Positions 6,319 through 15,034 of a stretch of DNA of 52,544 nucleotides are shown here, in pieces. The notes below the pieces were generated by a model. That model saw only the letters and a program-made list of their open reading frames with translations, did no database searches and was not told where the DNA came from. Position numbers and translations under genes: made by a program. How positions within the stretch are numbered: position 1 is the first letter of the stretch; each line of letters opens with the position of its first letter. Source of the stretch: Verrucomicrobiota bacterium. GTDB taxonomy: Bacteria > Verrucomicrobiota > Verrucomicrobiia > Opitutales > Opitutaceae. The DNA lies in contig JAFEGO010000089.1 of assembly GCA_018239845.1 (NCBI GenBank), forward strand, positions 1 through 52,544, written 5' to 3'.

Positions 6319-8964
6319 TCACAGCCACTCGCCGAATTTCCGCATATAGACGCGCTTCAACAGCTGCGTGAGCACGCAGTAGCACACGAGCGTCGCCGCC
6401 AGGAACGGCCAGTAGGCCGCGGGCAGCGGCACCAGGCCGACGGCATGGCCGAGCGGAGTGTAGGGCACGAGGCAGCCGATCGCCATGATCGCGCCCGTCA
6501 ACAGCAGCACCGGCAGCGCGGCCGTGCTCTGCACGAACGGGATTTTTTCGGTGCGGATCATGTGCACGATGAGCGTCTGCGTCAGCAGGCCCTCCACAAA
6601 CCAGCCGGACTGGAACAGGCCGGCTTGCCCCGGGGAGTTGGCCTTGAAGATGAACCAGAGGCCCAGAAACGTCGTGATATCGAAGATCGAGCTGATCGGG
6701 CCGATGAACACCATGAAGCGCGCGATGCCGGCGGCGGACCACTTGCGCGGCCGGCGCACCCAGTCCGCATCCATCTTGTCCCACGGGATGGAAAGCTGCG
6801 ACAGATCGTAGAGCAGGTTCTGGATGAGCAGATGGATGGCCAGCATGGGCAGGAAGGGCAGGAACGCACTCGCCACCAGCACGCTGAAGACGTTGCCGAA
6901 ATTCGACGATGCCGTCATCTTGACGTACTTCATGATGTTGCCGAAGACGCGGCGGCCCTCCAGCACGCCCTTCTCCAGCACGAGCAGGCTCTTCTCGAGC
7001 AGGATGATGTCGGCGGCCTCCTTCGCGACATCCACCGCGGTATCCACCGAGATGCCGACGTCGGCCTCGCGCAGGGCGAGCGCATCGTTGATGCCGTCGC
7101 CCATGAAACCGACCGTGTGGCCGTTGCGCTTGAGCGCGGCCACCACCCGGGCCTTTTGCGCCGGATCAAGCTTGGCGAAGATCGTCGTCTCCTCCGCGGC
7201 CGTGCCCAATGCCTCGTCGTCCAGGCCGGCCAACTCCGCCCCGGTGAGCACCCGGCGGACGCCGAGGCCGACATCGCGGCAGACCTTGGTGGCCACGGTG
7301 GCGTTGTCGCCGGTGAGGATCTTGACCGCGACGCCGTGCTCGCCGAGCAGGCGCAGCGCCTCGGCCGTGGTCGCCTTCGGCGGATCGAGGAAGGCAATGT
7401 AGCCCGAGAGGATGAGCCCGGCCTCGTCGGCGGCGCTGAACTGGCCGGCGGCCTTGTCGGTCGCCTTGTACGCGACGGCGATGACGCGCAGTCCGTCGTC
7501 ATTGAGCTCGTCGCGCAGCGCCTTCAGCCGCGCGCGGCGGTCGTCGGCGAAGGGGATGACGCGGCCGTCCAGCTCGAGCTGCGTGCAGATGGCGAGCATC
7601 TCCTCCACCGCCCCCTTGCACACCAGCAGGCGCGGACCGCCGCCGGCGCGCTCCAGCACGACCGACATGCGCCGGCGGCCGAAGTCGAACGGGATCTCGT
7701 CGCTCTTGGCGTAGGACTTGGCCACATCGCGCAGGCCGGACTCGCGGGCCTTGTCGATCACGGCGCGGTCGATGAGGTTTTTCAGCCCGGTCTGGAAAAG
7801 GCTGTTGAGGTAGGCGTGCTCCAGTACGCGCGGGCAGACCCCGCCGTCGATATCGAGATACTTGATGAGCGCGACGCGATCCTGCGTGAGCGTGCCCGTC
7901 TTGTCCGTGCAGAGCACGTCCATCGCGCCGAAGTTCTGGAGCGCGCTCATGCGCTTAACGATCGTCTTTTCCCGCGCCATGGCGACGGCGCCGCGGGCGA
8001 GGTTGGTGTTGACGATCATGGGCAGCATCTCGGGCGTGAGGCCCACGGCGACGGCCACGCCGAAGAAGAACGCCTCGAGCCAGTCGCCCTTGACGAGCCC
8101 GTTGAGGAGGAAGACCACCGGCACCATCACCAACATGAACTTGATGAGCAGCCAGCTGACGTTGTTGATCCCCTGGTCGAAGGCCGTGGCGGGCCGGCGG
8201 CCCACGAGCCGCGTGGCCATGCCACCGAGAAAGGTGCGCGGGCCGGTCACGAGCACGATCGCCCGGCCTGTGCCGCTGACGACGCTGCTGCCCATGAAGC
8301 ACAGGTCGGCCGCATCGAGCATGGCGCGCCCGGACCCGGCGGCGGCCGCCACGCGGTGGTGCTTCTCGACCGGCATCGACTCGCCGGTCAGCGCCGATTG
8401 CGAGACGAAGAGGTCGCGCGACTCCAACAGGCGCACGTCGGCCGGGATCATGTCCCCGGCGGAGAGTTTCACGATGTCGCCGGGGACGAGCTCCTCGATG
8501 AAGATGTCGGAGGCGCGCTGATCGAGCGGGTTCGGCGAGCGCGCGACCACCGCCCGCCCCGTGCGGAGCACGGTGACGGTATTGCGCACGAGCTTGCGCA
8601 GCGAGTCGGCCTGCAGCAGCGAGCGGTACTCCTGCCAGAAGCGCACGCCGGTCGCCACGCTGATCATGACGCCCATGACGACGGCCGCCTTGCTATCGTC
8701 GGTGAGATACGAGACGACGCCGAGGAAAAGCAGGACGTAGTTGAACGGATTGCGGAAGGAGGCCCAGAGCACGGCGTACCACGCCGGCACCTTTTGCACG
8801 ACCGCGACATTGGGCCCGACGGTGCCGAGCCGCTCCCCGGCCTGGCTCCAGCTGATCCCATCCGGGGTGGAATCGAGCCGGGCAAACAGCTCCTGCGGCC
8901 CGGCACCCGAGGCGGCGGCGGGATCGATGGCGGCGACAGAGGCGGCGGCGGGCGAGGCGTTCAT
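6319..8964 (-). CDS. mgtA: Magnesium-translocating P-type ATPase MgtA
   Basis: An 881-residue P-type ATPase that imports Mg2+ at the expense of ATP. The actuator motif TGES is at about residue 194, the phosphorylation motif DKTGTLT has its aspartate at D354, and the hinge MGDGINDALALREADVGISV is present. The C-terminal membrane region includes NFGNVFSVLVASAFLPFLPM and LIQNLLYDLSQ, as in MgtA/MgtB (type IIIB). Length is normal for the family. It follows the histidine kinase gene by 58 nt on the same strand, so the upstream two-component system probably controls it in a PhoPQ-like manner. No Mg2+-responsive leader is evident in the short gap. Confidence 0.96.
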   Translation of the reverse strand: MNASPAAASVAAIDPAAASGAGPQELFARLDSTPDGISWSQAGERLGTVGPNVAVVQKVPAWYAVLWASFRNPFNYVLLFLGVVSYLTDDSKAAVVMGVMISVATGVRFWQEYRSLLQADSLRKLVRNTVTVLRTGRAVVARSPNPLDQRASDIFIEELVPGDIVKLSAGDMIPADVRLLESRDLFVSQSALTGESMPVEKHHRVAAAAGSGRAMLDAADLCFMGSSVVSGTGRAIVLVTGPRTFLGGMATRLVGRRPATAFDQGINNVSWLLIKFMLVMVPVVFLLNGLVKGDWLEAFFFGVAVAVGLTPEMLPMIVNTNLARGAVAMAREKTIVKRMSALQNFGAMDVLCTDKTGTLTQDRVALIKYLDIDGGVCPRVLEHAYLNSLFQTGLKNLIDRAVIDKARESGLRDVAKSYAKSDEIPFDFGRRRMSVVLERAGGGPRLLVCKGAVEEMLAICTQLELDGRVIPFADDRRARLKALRDELNDDGLRVIAVAYKATDKAAGQFSAADEAGLILSGYIAFLDPPKATTAEALRLLGEHGVAVKILTGDNATVATKVCRDVGLGVRRVLTGAELAGLDDEALGTAAEETTIFAKLDPAQKARVVAALKRNGHTVGFMGDGINDALALREADVGISVDTAVDVAKEAADIILLEKSLLVLEKGVLEGRRVFGNIMKYVKMTASSNFGNVFSVLVASAFLPFLPMLAIHLLIQNLLYDLSQLSIPWDKMDADWVRRPRKWSAAGIARFMVFIGPISSIFDITTFLGLWFIFKANSPGQAGLFQSGWFVEGLLTQTLIVHMIRTEKIPFVQSTAALPVLLLTGAIMAIGCLVPYTPLGHAVGLVPLPAAYWPFLAATLVCYCVLTQLLKRVYMRKFGEWL

Positions 8965-9022
8965 GTCGGCCGAAGCTGGGCGGGCGGGCGCAGGCTACAA
9001 CGGGGCGGTTCTTAAGATTTGT

Positions 9023-10042
9023 TCAGGTTTCCGGCGCCGGCTGGGTCGGCAGGGCGATGGAAAACAACGCGCCGCCCTCCGGCGCATCGCCCACCGCGAT
9101 GGTGCCGCCGAGCCGGTGCACGGCCACCTGGGCGATGCACAGCCCGAGGCCGGCAGCGCCGCCGGCCGCGGCCCGGGCGGGATCGATCCGGTAGAAACGT
9201 TCGAAAATCCGCGGGCGGTGTGCCGCCGGCACGCCGGGCCCCCGGTCGGCGATTTCGATGAGGGTGCGCCCGCCGTCGTGATACGCGGATACACGGACCG
9301 CGGAGCCCGCGGGCGTATGCCGGATGGCGTTGTGGAGGATGTTGATCACGGCGTGACCCAGCAGCGCGGAGTCGGCCACGACCGCGACCGACGGAGCGCA
9401 CGCCAGGTCGAGCCGCACCTGCTTCTCCTCGGCGAGCACGAGCAGGCTGTCGCGCCAGGCGGAGAGGTGTTCGTGCAGGTGCAGCGTGCGCAGGTCGCCG
9501 GGACCGGGCTCGCTTTCCAGCCGGGCCAGCCGCAGCAGCCGGTCGATCAGGGCGTTCATGCGCTGCACCTCCTCCAGCATGGTGCCGAGGGCGTCGCGCA
9601 GCGCGGCCGCATCGCCCCGGCCGCGCAGCGCGACCTCGCCGGTCGCCCGCAGCGCCGTGAGGGGCGTGCGCAATTCGTGGGCCGCGTCCGCCGTGAATCG
9701 GCGCAGCTCGGCGAGCAGGCGGTCGTGCCGCTCGGCCTCGCGCCGCAAAAGCGCGGCGAGCCCCGCCAGCTCCGCCGGCAGCGAGCCCGCCGGCCGGCCG
9801 CGTACCTGGGCGGCGACCCGCCCGATCTCCCGCAGGCACCACTCCGCGACGAACCAGCCGCCGAGGAAAAACATCGCGAGGGCAAACAGCGCCGCCGGCA
9901 GGATCTTCCCCTGCGTCAGCGCGCCGGCGCCAAGCGTGCGCGCCACGATGGCGAGCAGGAAGACGAGCGTCGCAGCGGCCATGGCCCCGAAAGCCAGTGC
10001 GAGCCGCGCGCGCAGCGAGAGACCTCCCCACCAGGCCCTCAT
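9023..10042 (-). CDS. Sensor histidine kinase (two transmembrane segments)
   Basis: A 339-residue kinase. Two transmembrane helices (about residues 10-33 and 45-68) flank only some 12 extracytoplasmic residues, so there is essentially no periplasmic sensor domain and the signal may be sensed in or at the membrane. The dimerisation box is FTADAAHELRTPLTALRATG, with the phosphorylated histidine in AAHELRTP. The ATPase part has NILHNAIRHTP (N box), IADRGPGVP (G1) and GGAAGLGLCIAQ (G2). Its ATG overlaps the regulator's stop by 4 nt. Together they look like a QseC/PhoQ-type pair controlling the downstream Mg2+ ATPase. Confidence 0.94.
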   Translation of the reverse strand: MRAWWGGLSLRARLALAFGAMAAATLVFLLAIVARTLGAGALTQGKILPAALFALAMFFLGGWFVAEWCLREIGRVAAQVRGRPAGSLPAELAGLAALLRREAERHDRLLAELRRFTADAAHELRTPLTALRATGEVALRGRGDAAALRDALGTMLEEVQRMNALIDRLLRLARLESEPGPGDLRTLHLHEHLSAWRDSLLVLAEEKQVRLDLACAPSVAVVADSALLGHAVINILHNAIRHTPAGSAVRVSAYHDGGRTLIEIADRGPGVPAAHRPRIFERFYRIDPARAAAGGAAGLGLCIAQVAVHRLGGTIAVGDAPEGGALFSIALPTQPAPET

Positions 10043-10728
10043 GCGACCGATGCCTCCCGCAGCATGAAGCCGAGCCCGCGCACCGTTTGCACCAGCTTGG
10101 CCTCGTGGCCTTCGTCGATCTTGCGCCGGAGCCGGGCGATATGGACGTCGATCACATTGTCGAGGGGGGTGGCCCGGTGGGCCTCGCGCCAGACTTCCCG
10201 CGCGAGCTGATCACGCCCCACCACTTCGCCCGCGCGCAGGATGAGGTAGGCCAGCAGGTCGAACTCGCGCGGCGTCAGCTCGATCGCCTGCGCCGCACGC
10301 ACAACCTGACGCGTCTCGAAATTCACCGTGAGGTCGGCCAGGGTGCGCTGCCAGGGCTCGGCCGGATTGGCGCGCCGCAGCAGGGCCCGCACGCGGGCGA
10401 GCAGCTCGGCAAAGGCAAAAGGCTTGGAGAGATAGTCGTCGGCCCCGGCCTCGAGCCCCTTGACCCGGTCCTCCACCGCGTCGCGCGCCGTGAGCAACAG
10501 CACCGGCATCCGCTGCCCCCGGGCCCGCAGCCACTGTAAAATCGACAGCCCGTCGCGCTGGGGCAGCATCCAATCCAGCACTACCAGATCGGGACTCTGC
10601 GCCTCCAGCGACTGGACGCCATCCGCGCCGTTGCCGGCCGTGCGCACCTGGAAGCCCTCGGCTGTCAGGCCGGTCGCGATCCCCCGCGCCGTGACTGCGT
10701 CGTCCTCAATCACCAGAATGCGTTGCAT
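10039..10728 (-). CDS. OmpR/PhoB-family response regulator
   Basis: A 229-residue protein: receiver domain from MQRILVIEDDA with the acceptor aspartate D52 in VVLDWMLP and the conserved lysine in DYLSKPFAF, then a winged-helix DNA-binding domain (LTPREFDLLAYLILRAG, IDVHIARLRRKID, VQTVRGLGFML). The ATG at 10728 is chosen because the receiver begins there; the in-frame extension upstream has no family similarity. It is the first gene of the regulator / kinase / mgtA / outer-membrane-protein unit and lies divergent from the photolyase gene across about 100 bp. Confidence 0.95.
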   Translation of the reverse strand: MQRILVIEDDAVTARGIATGLTAEGFQVRTAGNGADGVQSLEAQSPDLVVLDWMLPQRDGLSILQWLRARGQRMPVLLLTARDAVEDRVKGLEAGADDYLSKPFAFAELLARVRALLRRANPAEPWQRTLADLTVNFETRQVVRAAQAIELTPREFDLLAYLILRAGEVVGRDQLAREVWREAHRATPLDNVIDVHIARLRRKIDEGHEAKLVQTVRGLGFMLREASVA

Positions 10729-10830
10729 GAGCACAGCATAGCCCGCCGGCCGGCCGCACCAAGCTTTCTGCGCAGGGCGGGTTGCCACTTCGCCTTGGCG
10801 TTGCAGAGTTCACTGAACCATAAATCCACC

Positions 10831-12366
10831 GTGACCCATCTCCGCCGTCTCGTGCTCGTCCTGGGCGACCAGTTGGATGCCGCTTCCGCGGCGTTGGACG
10901 ATTTTGACCCGAAGCAGGACGCCGTCTGGATGGCCGAGGCGAAGCAGGAGGGCGCCAAGGTGTGGAGCACGAAGGCCCGGATCGCGGTGTTTCTCGCGGC
11001 GATGCGGCACTTCCGGGACGAACTGAGGGCGCGGAGATGGACGGTGGATTACCGGGCGCTCGGCGATCCCGGCGAGGAAACCCTGGCCGGTCAGCTGCGC
11101 GCGGCGGTCGCGCGCCTCCGACCCGGGAAGCTGGTGATGGTGGAGGCGGGGGAATGGGCCGTGGCACAGGAGATCGAGCGCGAGGCGGCGGCCTTGGGCC
11201 TGGCGCTCGAGGTGCGGGCCGACCGGCATTTCATCTGCAGCCGGGAAGGATTCCTCCGGCACGCGCACGGCCGGAAGCAGCTCCGCATGGAATATTTTTA
11301 CCGGGAAATGCGCCAGCAAACCGGCGTGCTGATGCAGGCGGGCCAGCCGGTGGGCGGGCAGTGGAACTTCGATGCCGACAACCGGGAATCATTCGGCCGG
11401 GACGGACCGGAGCTGGTTGCGGCGCCGCAGCGGTTCGTGCCGGACGCCGTCACCCGGGGCGTGCTGGCCGACGTGGAGCGGTATTTCCCCGATCATCCCG
11501 GCTCGCTCGATGACTTTGACTGGCCGGTGAACGCCGCGCAGGCGCAGGAGGCGCTGGCGGATTTCGTGGCGCACCGGCTGGCCGACTTCGGCCGGTATCA
11601 GGATGCCATGTGGCAGGGCGAACCCTGGCTGTTTCACTCCCGGCTCAGCGCCGCGATGAACCTGAAGCTGCTGCCGCCGCGCGATGTGATCGCCGCCGCG
11701 GAAAAGGCCTGGCATGAAAAGCGCGCGCCGCTCGCCGCGGTGGAGGGCTTCATCCGCCAGATCCTCGGCTGGCGGGAGTTTGTGCGCGGCGTGTACTGGC
11801 ACCACATGCCGGAGTACCTCGGGCGAAATGCGATGGACGCGCACGAGCCGCTGCCGGCGTTTTACTGGACGGGCGAGACCGACATGCGCTGCCTGCACGA
11901 TACGATTACCCAAACGCTGCGCCTCGGCTATGCCCACCACATCCAGCGCCTGATGGTGACGGGGCTTTTCGCGCTGCTCTACGGCGTCGATCCCCGGCAG
12001 GTGCACGAGTGGTATCTCGCGGTCTATGTCGATGCGGTCGAGTGGGTCGAATTGCCCAACACCCTCGGCATGTCGCAGTACGCCGACCACGGGGTGATGG
12101 CCAGCAAGCCATATGTCGCCAGCGGCAAATACATCCAGCGCATGAGCAACTACTGCGCGGGCTGCCGCTACGATCCGGCCGAGCGCACCGGCCCGAACGC
12201 CTGTCCCTTCACCACCCTTTACTGGGATTATCTCCTGCGCCACGAACCCACGCTGCGCCTGAACCAGCGCATGAGCATGCAGGTGCGCAACCTCGCCCGG
12301 CTGGACGCCGAGGCCCGCGCGGAGATCACCGCCCAAGCCCGCGCCCTGCGCGCCTCCCTTGCATGA
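10831..12366 (+). CDS. Cryptochrome/photolyase of the iron-sulfur (FeS-BCP, PhrB) class
   Basis: About 511 residues from the GTG that begins VTHLRRLVLVLGDQLD, the typical N-terminus of the class. This is a flavin photolyase relative that repairs UV photoproducts (6-4 lesions in characterised members) using light. Family marks are EYFYREMRQQTGVLM, IRQILGWREFVRGVYW and the C-terminal cysteines in YCAGCRYDP and ACPFTTLYW, which with an upstream cysteine bind a 4Fe-4S cluster. The GTG start is preferred over an ATG 108 nt upstream because that extension runs into the divergent regulator gene and has no similarity. It overlaps tspO by 4 nt. Confidence 0.92.
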   Translation: MTHLRRLVLVLGDQLDAASAALDDFDPKQDAVWMAEAKQEGAKVWSTKARIAVFLAAMRHFRDELRARRWTVDYRALGDPGEETLAGQLRAAVARLRPGKLVMVEAGEWAVAQEIEREAAALGLALEVRADRHFICSREGFLRHAHGRKQLRMEYFYREMRQQTGVLMQAGQPVGGQWNFDADNRESFGRDGPELVAAPQRFVPDAVTRGVLADVERYFPDHPGSLDDFDWPVNAAQAQEALADFVAHRLADFGRYQDAMWQGEPWLFHSRLSAAMNLKLLPPRDVIAAAEKAWHEKRAPLAAVEGFIRQILGWREFVRGVYWHHMPEYLGRNAMDAHEPLPAFYWTGETDMRCLHDTITQTLRLGYAHHIQRLMVTGLFALLYGVDPRQVHEWYLAVYVDAVEWVELPNTLGMSQYADHGVMASKPYVASGKYIQRMSNYCAGCRYDPAERTGPNACPFTTLYWDYLLRHEPTLRLNQRMSMQVRNLARLDAEARAEITAQARALRASLA

Positions 12367-12833
12367 AACCCCACTCCACCACACGCGATAAACTCAGCCT
12401 GCTCGGCTGGATCGTACTGACCTTCGCGGCCCCGGCCGCCGCCGCCCTGACCCCGCCCGGACCGTGGTACCAGGCGTTGAACAAACCCTCGTGGAATCCG
12501 CCCGCGTGGCTTTTCGCACCCGTGTGGACCTGCCTGTACCTCGGCATGGCGGTGGCCGTCTGGCTGGTCTGGCGGAAAGGCGGCCCGCGCCGCGCCCTCG
12601 TGCTTTATGTGGTCCAACTCGCCCTCAACGCCCTCTGGACCCCGGTGTTTTTCGGCGCGCACCAGACCGGAGCCGCCCTGGCCGTGATCCTCGCGCTTTG
12701 GGTGGCGATCGTCCTGACCCTGCGGGCCTTCTGGCCGGTCTCGCGGCCTGCCGGCCTGCTGCTGGCGCCTTATCTCGGGTGGGTCAGCTTCGCCAGCTAC
12801 CTCAACTTCACGCTGTGGCAGCTCAACCGCTGA
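12363..12833 (+). CDS. tspO: TspO/MBR-family membrane protein
   Basis: A 156-residue five-helix membrane protein of the TspO / peripheral benzodiazepine receptor family, whose members bind porphyrins and act in tetrapyrrole and oxidative-stress responses. Family signatures are PWYQALNKPSWNPPAWLFAP after helix 1, VWTCLYLGMAVAVWLVW in helix 2, ALNALWTPVFFG in helix 3, and the ending PYLGWVSFASYLNFTLWQLN. The start ATG overlaps the photolyase stop (ATGA), so translation is coupled. Pairing with a photolyase suggests expression under light or photo-oxidative stress (inference). Confidence 0.95.
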   Translation: MKPHSTTRDKLSLLGWIVLTFAAPAAAALTPPGPWYQALNKPSWNPPAWLFAPVWTCLYLGMAVAVWLVWRKGGPRRALVLYVVQLALNALWTPVFFGAHQTGAALAVILALWVAIVLTLRAFWPVSRPAGLLLAPYLGWVSFASYLNFTLWQLNR

Positions 12834-12893
12834 ATGCGAGGAAACGTGGGCGGGCGCAGGGGCGGTCAGGCCGAAAAGCCCGTTGACCCTGAC

Positions 12894-13580
12894 TCACCCG
12901 CGACGGCGGCGCCAGGCTACAGCGCCGAGCGCCAACAGGCCCGCGATCACGGCGTACGTCGCCGGCTCGGGCACGGGAGCGACTGTGCCCTGCAGGCTGT
13001 AGGCAACCGACAAAGTCTGGTCGACCGTACCCTTCAAATTTCCGGCCGTGCCGCCGGCGTTGCTACGAAAGAGGCCCGTCAAGGGCGTCACCACGCTCAC
13101 CCCGCTCTCATTCCCAAACGCCGTCACCCCCAGCGAAGTCGAGGTCCCGGTCACCGGCGAATAACCGAAGACCAGCATGTACGTCGCGTTTGCGTCCAAC
13201 GTTACCGCCGAAGCAAACGTCGCCGTCGCCAGCGTCAAAGCCGACTGGTCGGACGCGTTCACCGTCACGGTGGCAAGCGGGCTCCCGACCAACGCCTGCT
13301 GTCCGGCAGACGAAGAGGTGTAGGTGGCCGCCCACAGGCTCACCACATAATCAACGGAGCTGCTGCCCGTGTTGGTGTAAAAATTCACGGCGGTCACGCT
13401 CGCCTGGCTCGATCCCACCGTGAACGCGCTGGCCTTGTACTGCTGCGTCCCCGTGGACATCGTGTTGCTGCTCAACCCACCGGCCCCGCCGGTGTAGCTG
13501 ATCAGGATCTGAGCCTGGGCGGCACAGACAAATCCGCAGAAAATGAGCAAGGTCGCCGCGAGACGGGATGCGTGTATCAT
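12894..13580 (-). CDS. PEP-CTERM secreted protein (choice-of-anchor-R-like)
   Basis: A roughly 228-residue secreted protein. The signal peptide is MIHASRLAATLLIFCGFV ending near AQA. The body is rich in Ser, Thr and Val and has a choice-of-anchor-like beta domain (VTAVNFYTNTGSSSVDYVVS, LDANATYMLVFGYS). It ends in the sorting signal VPEPATYAVIAGLLALGAVA plus WRRRRG, which is the PEP motif, a membrane helix and a basic tail processed by exosortase/PEP-CTERM systems. The exosortase is not in this window. An alternative ATG lies 9 nt upstream (13589). Its ligand or function is unknown; such proteins are typically extracellular matrix or glycan-associated. Confidence 0.88.
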   Translation of the reverse strand: MIHASRLAATLLIFCGFVCAAQAQILISYTGGAGGLSSNTMSTGTQQYKASAFTVGSSQASVTAVNFYTNTGSSSVDYVVSLWAATYTSSSAGQQALVGSPLATVTVNASDQSALTLATATFASAVTLDANATYMLVFGYSPVTGTSTSLGVTAFGNESGVSVVTPLTGLFRSNAGGTAGNLKGTVDQTLSVAYSLQGTVAPVPEPATYAVIAGLLALGAVAWRRRRG

Positions 13581-13762
13581 GAGGACCATGTCAGAATAAA
13601 TTCACGCTGGCGTGGTCAACGCATTTCCCGTCTTCCGTGAAGTTACATGAACCTCGTGAGGCCGAGGCCCTACGTCCGGCCCGGCCGCACACCCTTCGCG
13701 GTGCCAGGACACCCCCGATCAAACCCGGGACCAGCGCTTGTCATCCCGCAGGGCCCAAAACA

Positions 13763-13797
13763 AAAACACCCGCAAAGCGATGCTTTGCGGGTGTTTT
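13763..13797 (-). terminator. Rho-independent terminator after tRNA-Glu
   Basis: A 16-bp perfect stem with a 3-nt loop (13763-13778 paired with 13782-13797), core CACCCGCAAAGC / GCTTTGCGGGTG. On the minus strand it is followed by a T-rich run (TTTTTGTTTT). It lies 4 nt beyond the 3' end of the tRNA-Glu gene. Confidence 0.88.
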
Positions 13798-13801
13798 AAG
13801 A

Positions 13802-13879
13802 TGGCGTCCCCACGGGGATTCGAACCCCGGTTCTTACCGTGAAAGGGTAGTGTCCTAGGCCAGGCTAGACGATAGGGAC
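13802..13879 (-). tRNA. tRNA-Glu (anticodon TTC)
   Basis: The full cloverleaf is readable on the minus strand. The acceptor stem GTCCCTA pairs with TGGGGAC. The anticodon stem CTACC/GGTAA-type arm encloses loop CTTTCAC with anticodon TTC. The T arm has CGGGGTTCGAATCCCCG, and the CCA end is encoded. The length with CCA is 78 nt. A strong terminator follows. Confidence 0.96.
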
Positions 13880-13998
13880 GTACTGCGGAGCGGGGGAACC
13901 TACCGGGTCACTCCTTTCGCGCAAGGGCAAATTTTCCCGGGGCAAAACGCCAAAAAACATGGCTGCGCCCCGATTTTGTGCCCAAATCGGACGCTCCC

Positions 13999-14910
13999 AT
14001 GACCTTTGCCGAGATCGCCGCCGCTTTGCCCAAGAACGCTGTCACTTCGATCGAGGGGCTCCCTTACCCGCTCCTCGCTTCGGGGAAGGTCCGCGAGATC
14101 TTTGATCTCGGCGATGCGTTGCTGCTGGTCGCCACGGACCGGTTGTCGGCCTTTGACGTGATTTTGCCGGACGGCATCCCCGGTAAGGGCGCGATTTTGA
14201 CCCAGATGAGCAACTGGTGGTTTGGCCAAACGAGCGGGCTCATCCAGAACCACCTGCTGCCGGATCAGGCCGGGGAGTTTGCGCGGCGGGGGATCACCAG
14301 CCGCGATCTGCAGCTGCGGAGCATGATCGTGCGGAAGCTCAAGCCGCTCACCATTGAGTGCGTGGCGCGCGGCTACCTGATCGGCAGCGGCTGGTCGTCG
14401 TACCAGAAGACGGGTGAGGTCTGCGGCATCAAGCTGCCCGCGGGGCTGCGTCAGGCGGAGCGGCTGCCGGAGCCGATTTTCACCCCGACGACCAAGGCCC
14501 CCAAGGGCCAGCACGACGAACCGATCAACGACGCGCAGGGCGCGGCGGCGATCGGCGCTGAGCTCTACGCGAAGGTGAAGGCCACGAGCCTCGCGCTGTA
14601 TAAGCTCGGCCACGAGCGCGCGAAGCAGGCCGGGATGATTCTGGCGGATACCAAGTTTGAATTCGGCACCGATGCGGCCGGAAATCTTTTCCTGATCGAC
14701 GAGGTGCTCACGCCGGATTCGTCGCGCTACTGGCCCGCGGCGGAGTACCGGGTGGATTGCTCGCCGCCGAGCTACGACAAGCAGTTCGTCCGCGACCATC
14801 TCCTCGCCATCAAGTGGAACCAGTCGCCGCCGGCGCCGAAGCTGCCGGCGGAGGTGATCACGCGGACGCAGGCGAAGTACCTCGCAGCGCTTAAGAATCT
14901 GCTGGGGTGA
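13999..14910 (+). CDS. purC: Phosphoribosylaminoimidazole-succinocarboxamide synthase
   Basis: About 303 residues. PurC (SAICAR synthetase) joins CAIR and aspartate with ATP in purine synthesis. Visible family motifs are GKVREIFDLGDALLLVATD, RLSAFDVILPDGIPGKG, ECVARGYLIGSGWSSYQKTG, LADTKFEFG and LIDEVLTPDSSRYWP. The length matches the longer fungal/Ade1-like bacterial type. The ATG at 13999 is used; an in-frame GTG at 13978 would add seven residues. It stands alone, and its stop codon is followed with no gap by a palindromic repeat cluster that separates it from convergent cinA. Confidence 0.97.
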   Translation: MTFAEIAAALPKNAVTSIEGLPYPLLASGKVREIFDLGDALLLVATDRLSAFDVILPDGIPGKGAILTQMSNWWFGQTSGLIQNHLLPDQAGEFARRGITSRDLQLRSMIVRKLKPLTIECVARGYLIGSGWSSYQKTGEVCGIKLPAGLRQAERLPEPIFTPTTKAPKGQHDEPINDAQGAAAIGAELYAKVKATSLALYKLGHERAKQAGMILADTKFEFGTDAAGNLFLIDEVLTPDSSRYWPAAEYRVDCSPPSYDKQFVRDHLLAIKWNQSPPAPKLPAEVITRTQAKYLAALKNLLG

Positions 14911-15034
14911 GTAGCGCAGGCGTCCTCGCCTGCCATCGCATCCTTTGCAGGCGGGACGCCTGCGCTACTTCGATCCCTGCGGCGGGGACGCCGCAGCCAC
15001 TATTATCCTGAGGCCGGCAGGATGCCGGCGCTAC
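14911..15034. repeat. Cluster of palindromic intergenic repeats
   Basis: The whole gap between convergent purC and cinA is made of inverted-repeat units. One large palindrome pairs 14911-14933 (gtagcgcaggcgtcctcgcc...) with 14947-14968. A second unit at 14975-14998 reads ctgcggcggggacgccgcag. A third at 15011-15034 reads ggccggcaggatgccggc followed by gctac. All share the plan GTAGCGC(A/C)GGC-GTCC-GCC(T/G)GC. The cluster starts directly after both stop codons (TGA-GTAGCGC in each direction) and may act as a bidirectional terminator or a REP-like element. Confidence 0.85.

Noticed and set aside
5437..9015. A 1192-codon open frame opposite mgtA
   Set aside because: Low-complexity Arg/His/Glu-rich translation with no domain; the minus strand encodes a complete MgtA and outer-membrane protein there.
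12840..12893. A terminator after the PEP-CTERM gene (GTCAGG ... CCTGAC)
   Set aside because: The stem is only 6 bp with a 17-nt loop and lacks a T-run.
14911..15034. A CRISPR array
   Set aside because: The repeats are palindromic, unequal and adjacent without spacers of constant length, and no cas gene is present.
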